A program made the translations under genes and the position numbers. The notes beneath the pieces were generated by a model. The model was given only the letters and a program-made list of their open reading frames with translations, was not told the origin of the DNA and searched no databases. This document shows, piece after piece, positions 59,592-64,000 of a stretch of 64,000 nucleotides of DNA. Position 1 is the first letter of the stretch; each line of letters starts with the position of its first letter. The stretch comes from Diaphorobacter caeni (lineage in GTDB: Bacteria > Pseudomonadota > Gammaproteobacteria > Burkholderiales > Burkholderiaceae_C): NCBI RefSeq assembly GCF_015354245.1, contig NZ_JADKYZ010000014.1:1-64000 (forward strand), read 5' to 3'.

Positions 59592-60806
59592 ATGACCGCT
59601 TTTGTCGAGGCTGCCTCGCCCCACGTGATGAACACCTATGGCCGCGTACCGATCGCTCTGGAGCGAGGCCAAGGCGTGCGACTGTGGGATGTGAACGGCA
59701 AGGAATACCTCGACGGACTGGCGGGCATCGCGGTGAACACGCTCGGCCACAACCATCCCAAGTTCGTGCCCGCGATCCAGGAGCAGGTCGCCAAGCTGAT
59801 CCACACCTCGAACTACTACCACATGCCCGGCCAGGAAGTCCTCGCCAAGCTGCTGGTCGAGCGCTCGAAGATGGACAACGTGTTCTTCTGCAACACCGGC
59901 CTCGAAGCCAACGAAGCCGCGATCAAGATCGCCCGCAAGTACGGTGTTGACAAGGGCATCGCAAAGCCCGTGATCGTGGTCTACGAGCATGCCTTCCACG
60001 GCCGCTCCATCGCCACCATGACCGCCACCGCCAACGAGAAGATCCGCAACGGCTTTGGCCCCCTGCTCGACGGTTTCCTGCGCGTGCCGGTCAATGACAT
60101 CGAGGCACTCAAGAAGGCCACCGAAGGCAACCCCGACATCGTCGCCGTGATGATGGAGCCCATCCAGGGCGAAGGCGGCCTGCACCCGATGCGCGCCGAG
60201 TACATGAAGCAGGTGCGCGCGCTGTGCGACGCCAATGGGTGGCTGATGATCCTCGACGAGGTGCAGGCCGGCATGGGCCGCACCGGCAAGTGGTTCGCCC
60301 ACCAGTGGTCCGGCATCGTGCCCGACGTGATGTCGCTCGCCAAGGGCCTGGGCTCGGGCGTGCCGATCGGCGCGGTCGTCGCGCGCGGCAAGGCATCCGA
60401 GGTGCTCAAGCCGGGCAATCACGGCACGACCTTCGGCGGCAACCCGCTCGCCATGCGCGCCGGCATCGAGACCATCCGCATCATGGAAGAAGACCAGCTG
60501 CTGCAGAACGCCGCCGATGTGGGCGAGCACCTGAAGTCCGCGCTCAAGGCCGCATTCGCCGGTGAAAAGGGCGTGCTCGACGTGCGCGGCCAGGGCCTGA
60601 TGATCGGCGTCGAACTCGACCGTCCCTGCGGCGCGTTGATCGGCCGTGGTGCGGAAGAAGCCAGCCTGCTGTTCTCCGTGACGGCCGACACCGTGATCCG
60701 CCTCGTGCCCGCACTGATTCTCTCGCGCGCCGAAGCCGACGAGATCGTGGCCCGCCTCGCGCCGCTGGTCAAGAAGTTCCTCTCGGAAGGAGCCCCCAAG
60801 CAATGA
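59592..60806 (+). CDS. argD: acetylornithine aminotransferase
   Basis: A 404-residue PLP enzyme of class III. HTSNYYHMPGQEVLAKLLVE, EALLNCNTG-type CNTGLEANEAAIK and ILDEVQAGMGRTGKWFAHQ are family blocks, and the PLP lysine is in SLAKGLGSG (about residue 253). It makes acetylornithine in arginine synthesis. argF starts inside its end (ATGA). Confidence 0.92.
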   Translation: MTAFVEAASPHVMNTYGRVPIALERGQGVRLWDVNGKEYLDGLAGIAVNTLGHNHPKFVPAIQEQVAKLIHTSNYYHMPGQEVLAKLLVERSKMDNVFFCNTGLEANEAAIKIARKYGVDKGIAKPVIVVYEHAFHGRSIATMTATANEKIRNGFGPLLDGFLRVPVNDIEALKKATEGNPDIVAVMMEPIQGEGGLHPMRAEYMKQVRALCDANGWLMILDEVQAGMGRTGKWFAHQWSGIVPDVMSLAKGLGSGVPIGAVVARGKASEVLKPGNHGTTFGGNPLAMRAGIETIRIMEEDQLLQNAADVGEHLKSALKAAFAGEKGVLDVRGQGLMIGVELDRPCGALIGRGAEEASLLFSVTADTVIRLVPALILSRAEADEIVARLAPLVKKFLSEGAPKQ

Positions 60807-61726
60807 AGCACTACCTTCAGTTCTCCGATTTCACCGCCGACGAGTACAACTACCTGTTCTCGCGCGCGGCGATCATCAAGGGCAAGTTCAAGAGCTACGA
60901 GAAGTACCACCCGCTGTTCGACCGCACGCTGGCCATGATCTTCGAGAAGGCCAGCACGCGCACGCGCGTGAGCTTCGAGGCGGGCATGTACCAGCTCGGC
61001 GGCAGCGTCGTGCACCTGACGACGGGCGACAGTCAGCTCGGCCGCTCCGAGCCGATTGACGACAGCGCCAAGGTCATCAGCCGCATGACCGATCTCGTCA
61101 TGATCCGCACGTTCGAGCAGAGCAAGATCGAGCTGTTCGCAGCCAACTCGCGCGTGCCGGTCATCAACGGGCTGACCAACGAGTTCCATCCCTGCCAGAT
61201 TCTTGCCGACATCTTCACCTTCATCGAGCACCGCGGCTCGATCACGGGCAAGACCGTGACCTGGGTGGGCGACGGCAACAACATGGCCAACACCTGGCTG
61301 CAGGCCGCTGAGCTGCTGGACTTCACCGTCCACGTCAGCACGCCGAACGGCTACGAGGTCGACGAGAAGCTCGCCTTCGGTGGCCGCACGCCGCGCGACG
61401 GTTGCTACAAGGTCTTCTCCGACCCGATGGAGGCCTGCAAAGGCGCCGATCTGGTCACAACCGACGTGTGGACCAGCATGGGCTACGAGGCGGAGAACGA
61501 AAAGCGCATGAAGGCCTTCGCCGACTGGTGCGTGGACTCCGAAATGATGGCCGCCGCCAAGCCCGACGCCCTCTTCATGCACTGCCTGCCCGCCCACCGC
61601 GGCGAGGAAGTCATGGCCGACGTGATCGACGGACCGCAATCCGTCGTATGGGATGAGGCGGAGAACCGGATGCACGCTCAGAAAGCGTTGATGGAATACC
61701 TGCTGCTGGGCCGCCTCTCGGCCTGA
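60803..61726 (+). CDS. argF: ornithine carbamoyltransferase
   Basis: A 307-residue OTCase. STRTR (51-55) binds carbamoyl phosphate, HPCQ (129-132) and MHCLPAH (about 263-269) bind ornithine. It turns ornithine into citrulline. It overlaps argD by four bases, so the two arginine genes are co-translated. Confidence 0.94.
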   Translation: MKHYLQFSDFTADEYNYLFSRAAIIKGKFKSYEKYHPLFDRTLAMIFEKASTRTRVSFEAGMYQLGGSVVHLTTGDSQLGRSEPIDDSAKVISRMTDLVMIRTFEQSKIELFAANSRVPVINGLTNEFHPCQILADIFTFIEHRGSITGKTVTWVGDGNNMANTWLQAAELLDFTVHVSTPNGYEVDEKLAFGGRTPRDGCYKVFSDPMEACKGADLVTTDVWTSMGYEAENEKRMKAFADWCVDSEMMAAAKPDALFMHCLPAHRGEEVMADVIDGPQSVVWDEAENRMHAQKALMEYLLLGRLSA

Positions 61727-61791
61727 TCGCACACACCACCACCATGGTTCAGGCGCACATCCACACCGAGCTCCCGAACCATCGCACCATC

Positions 61792-61827
61792 AAAAGCCTG
61801 CTCGCCTTGCGCTGCAGGCTTTTTCTT
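61792..61827 (+). terminator. terminator of argDF
   Basis: AAAGCCTGC, a loop and GCAGGCTTT followed by T. Confidence 0.75.
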
Positions 61828-62153
61828 TGCCAGTCGCGCGCACAGCGCCAGCACATCGAGCGGCGAAAACTCACGCGCGTGCGCCGCACCGACGCATCAC
61901 GCATTCCCGGCCACTACGGCCCGCACGAGCACCTCACGCTGGCCGTGAGAGCGCTGCATGTGCGCATCCACATCTTCACGCTGAAGTTCCTTCAGGGTCA
62001 TACCTAAGAGCATGTTGACGATCTCAACACGCTCCAAATTTTCCGGCCCGCTCCGTTCGTCCGCACCCGGCAGCTCGCGCATTCGCCCATGAATGCGCGG
62101 GCCGCCCGTGCGTCGTTGCCTTGTCCGAAAACTTTCATTTGCCCTGAATCACC
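61828..62153. other. region with a stub of element B
   Basis: No supported gene. Positions 62008-62034 read GAGCATGTTGACGATCTC followed by AACACGCTC: the left end of element B with one change, joined to an inverted copy of its first nine bases. It is probably a remnant after deletion of the middle. Confidence 0.55.
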
Positions 62154-62507
62154 ATGTCCTGCACACCGGCTATCCATCCGTGCGTCAACTGCGGTGCGTG
62201 CTGCCATACCTATCGCGTCGAGTTTCCCGTCTACGAGCTGAAATCCATGGGCGGCAGCGTGCCCGATGCACTCACCCACACCGTCAACGGCAACCGCGTG
62301 CGCATGAACGGCACGGCACAGTTCCCGGTGCGCTGCCACGCGCTGACCGGCGGTCTGGGCGTCGAATCGATCTGCTCCATCTACGAGCAGCGCTCATCGA
62401 CCTGCCGCAACTTCGACTTCGACTCCGACCGCTGCCATGAAGCACGGGCCAGGCATGGCTTGCCACCGCCGCAGCCCAACGACCCGATCTTGCCGCTGGC
62501 CGCATGA
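62154..62507 (+). CDS. YkgJ-type cysteine-cluster protein
   Basis: A 117-residue protein with CVNCGACCHTYRVEFPVYEL (10-29) and later RCHALTGG and CSIYEQRSSTCRNFDFDSDRC. The eight-cysteine pattern is that of YkgJ-like zinc or iron-sulfur binding proteins. Function unknown. Confidence 0.85.
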   Translation: MSCTPAIHPCVNCGACCHTYRVEFPVYELKSMGGSVPDALTHTVNGNRVRMNGTAQFPVRCHALTGGLGVESICSIYEQRSSTCRNFDFDSDRCHEARARHGLPPPQPNDPILPLAA

Positions 62508-62513
62508 AGCAAG

Positions 62514-62552
62514 AAAAAACGGCGCAACCTGCTCATCGCACGTTGCGCCGTT
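62514..62552 (-). terminator. terminator of the feo operon
   Basis: Perfect 11-bp stem AACGGCGCAAC / GTTGCGCCGTT with T run on the minus strand. Confidence 0.8.
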
Positions 62553-62578
62553 CCGGCGTTCAAAAAAGGGGCTGCGGC

Positions 62579-62845
62579 TCAGTGCTGATCGCCCATGTGG
62601 CTGCGGATGTTGCCGTGCAGCGTCACGGGCTTGCTGTCCGAAAACTCACCGCCCGAAGTGCCGCACGATTTGCCCGCTCCGGGCGGGCTGTCGCAGCTGG
62701 AGCAGCCGCTGCCGCAGCCCGACACCTGCGCGAGCTTCGGGTTGATCTTGCCCAGCGGGTTGCGCCATTTCTGCGGCATGTAGCGCCACAGAACATAGAG
62801 CACCGCCGCGACGACGATGAGTCCCACAACGAGTGATTGGGTCAT
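62579..62845 (-). CDS. FeoB-linked Cys-rich membrane protein
   Basis: An 88-residue protein with one membrane segment (about 4-24), a basic PQKWRNPLGKINPKL stretch and SGCGSGCSSCDS, followed by a short tail. It follows feoB and is of the small Cys-rich membrane type that often accompanies FeoB in beta-proteobacteria. A role in iron handling is inferred. Confidence 0.65.
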   Translation of the reverse strand: MTQSLVVGLIVVAAVLYVLWRYMPQKWRNPLGKINPKLAQVSGCGSGCSSCDSPPGAGKSCGTSGGEFSDSKPVTLHGNIRSHMGDQH

Positions 62846-62892
62846 TCGACTAACCTCCAGTCAGCACACGACGATGGCACGCGCGCGAGGCC

Positions 62893-64000
62893 TCAGCCCC
62901 AGCCCAGCGCCACCGCGACGTGATAAACGATGAGACAGGCAATGTAGGCCAGCCCGAACAGGTAGGCAGCCATGATCGCCACGTATTTCCAGCTGTTGGT
63001 CTCGCGGCGCACAGTCGCCAGCGTGGCGAGGCATTGCGGCGCGAAGATGAACCAGGTGAGCAGCGACAGCGCGGTCGCGAGCGACCACTGGCTTGCGATC
63101 AGCGGGCCGAGCTGGGCGGCGGTGTCATCGCCCGAGGCGGACAGCGCGTACACGGTGCCGAGCGCACTCACCGCCACTTCGCGCGCGGCCATGCCGGGCA
63201 CCAGTGCGATGCAGATCTGCCAGTTGAAGCCGATGGGCGCGAAGACCAGAGCCATCGCTTCGCCGATGCGGCCCGCGAGGCTGTAGGTGATGGCCGGTTC
63301 GGTCGCGCCGTCAGGAGCGCCGGGGAACGAGGACAGGAACCACAGCACGATGGTCAGCGCGAGGATGATGCCGCCCACCCGCTTGAGGAAGATGATGGCG
63401 CGCTCATACAGGCCGATGATCAGGCTGCGGATGCTGGGCCAGCGGTAGGCGGGCAGTTCCATCATCAGCGCGGCGCGGCCCTGGCGTGCGCCGAAGCGCT
63501 TGGCGACGTAGGCGACCGCCATGGCGCTCACGATGCCGGCGATGTACAGCGCGAACAGCACGAGGCCCTGCAGATTGAACAGACCGCCGATGGTGCGCTC
63601 CGGAATGAACGCTCCGATCAGCAGCGCATACACCGGCAGACGCGCCGAGCAGGTCATCAGCGGCGCGATCATGATGGTGACGAGGCGGTCGCGCCAGCTT
63701 GGGATCGAGCGCGCGGCCATCACGCCGGGAATCGCGCAGGCAAAGCTCGAGAGCAGCGGAATGAACGAGCGGCCCGAAAGACCCACCGTGCCCATCACGC
63801 GGTCGAGCAGGAACGCGGCGCGCGGCAGGTAGCCCGAATCCTCGAGCACCAGAATGAAGAAGAACAGAATCAGAATCTGCGGCAGAAACACGATCACGCC
63901 ACCCGCGCCCGCGATCACGCCATCGGCCAGCAGGCTGCGCAGCGGACCATCGGCCATGTGGCCGTTGAGCCATTCGGCGGCCGATGCGGTCGTGGCATCG
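62893..64000 (-). CDS. feoB: ferrous iron transporter FeoB (C-terminal part)
   Basis: The last 368 residues of FeoB; the start is beyond the window end. GVIVFLPQILILFFFILVLE, DSGYLPRAAFLLDR, SFIPLLSSFACAIPGVMAAR and the second Gate domain are seen. The N-terminal G domain is missing only because of the window. FeoB takes up Fe(II). Confidence 0.9.
   Translation of the reverse strand, partial: DATTASAAEWLNGHMADGPLRSLLADGVIAGAGGVIVFLPQILILFFFILVLEDSGYLPRAAFLLDRVMGTVGLSGRSFIPLLSSFACAIPGVMAARSIPSWRDRLVTIMIAPLMTCSARLPVYALLIGAFIPERTIGGLFNLQGLVLFALYIAGIVSAMAVAYVAKRFGARQGRAALMMELPAYRWPSIRSLIIGLYERAIIFLKRVGGIILALTIVLWFLSSFPGAPDGATEPAITYSLAGRIGEAMALVFAPIGFNWQICIALVPGMAAREVAVSALGTVYALSASGDDTAAQLGPLIASQWSLATALSLLTWFIFAPQCLATLATVRRETNSWKYVAIMAAYLFGLAYIACLIVYHVAVALGWG

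Overview
The window holds two different kinds of DNA. Positions 1 to about 17,500 are the early half of a lambda-like prophage, and the rest is chromosome of a GC-rich betaproteobacterium, most likely a member of the Comamonadaceae. The family call rests on gene content: three intact Bug-type (tripartite tricarboxylate) binding proteins, a DUF3579-argD-argF cluster, hda/HAD/pcnB/folK facing purM, murJ next to rpsT, and IPTL-CTERM-type surface proteins.

Prophage, 1-17,503. A divergent control region at 5981-6050 separates a leftward operon (cro-like, ribbon-helix-helix-like, O-like, P-like, small genes, NinB, RusA, Ref-like HNH, zinc ribbon, Q-like) from a rightward CI-type repressor. Beyond the Q-like gene a leftward promoter (1180-1208) and terminator (795-817) lead towards late genes outside the window. 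CI is followed by a gene for a secreted protein in the position that rexAB holds in lambda, then a terminator, then a second early promoter. Four copies of one operator (TTAGC-N4-GCTAA) lie in pairs at the two control regions. The rightward early operon carries many small genes, a phage cytosine-methyltransferase-like protein, an ERF annealase, a YqaJ/lambda-type exonuclease, an HNH endonuclease, SSB, and finally an AlpA/excisionase-like gene. No integrase is visible. Evenly spaced iterons inside the O-like gene mark a likely phage origin. The right boundary is the 3' end of a tRNA (probably tRNA-Leu), including CCA, at 17481-17503. This is an attR-type scar and implies that the intact tRNA lies left of the window.

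Chromosome, 17,504-64,000. In order: bluB; a large repeat surface protein; an intergenic transcript candidate; a small Cas2-like-fold candidate; a degraded CaiB fragment; a Bug protein divergent from a DadA-like oxidoreductase; two LysR regulators; a glutaryl-CoA dehydrogenase/CaiB CoA-transferase/Bug module; a second surface protein; a SotB-like exporter; a VOC protein; an NmrA-like protein divergent from its LysR regulator; a repeat-rich lipoprotein and a DUF4124 protein; an epimerase divergent from a 2Fe-2S flavin reductase; a Csp3-like copper store; another Bug protein; an orphan SMI1/KNR4 protein; folK-pcnB-HAD and hda facing purM-permease; a universal stress protein; a third surface protein; PPK2; a SirB1-like protein; murJ; rpsT; a nitroreductase; DUF3579; argD-argF; a YkgJ-like protein; and the 3' part of a feoB operon.

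The least ordinary features are the secreted protein in the rex position, the shared operator set, the iteron origin, two apparent frameshifts in prophage genes, a palindromic element inserted in another palindromic element at 57316-57570 (with relatives at 29039 and 62008), three surface proteins with related C-terminal sorting tails, and an orphan promoter/terminator pair at 21731-21893. All functional calls are from reading the sequence; no database search was run.
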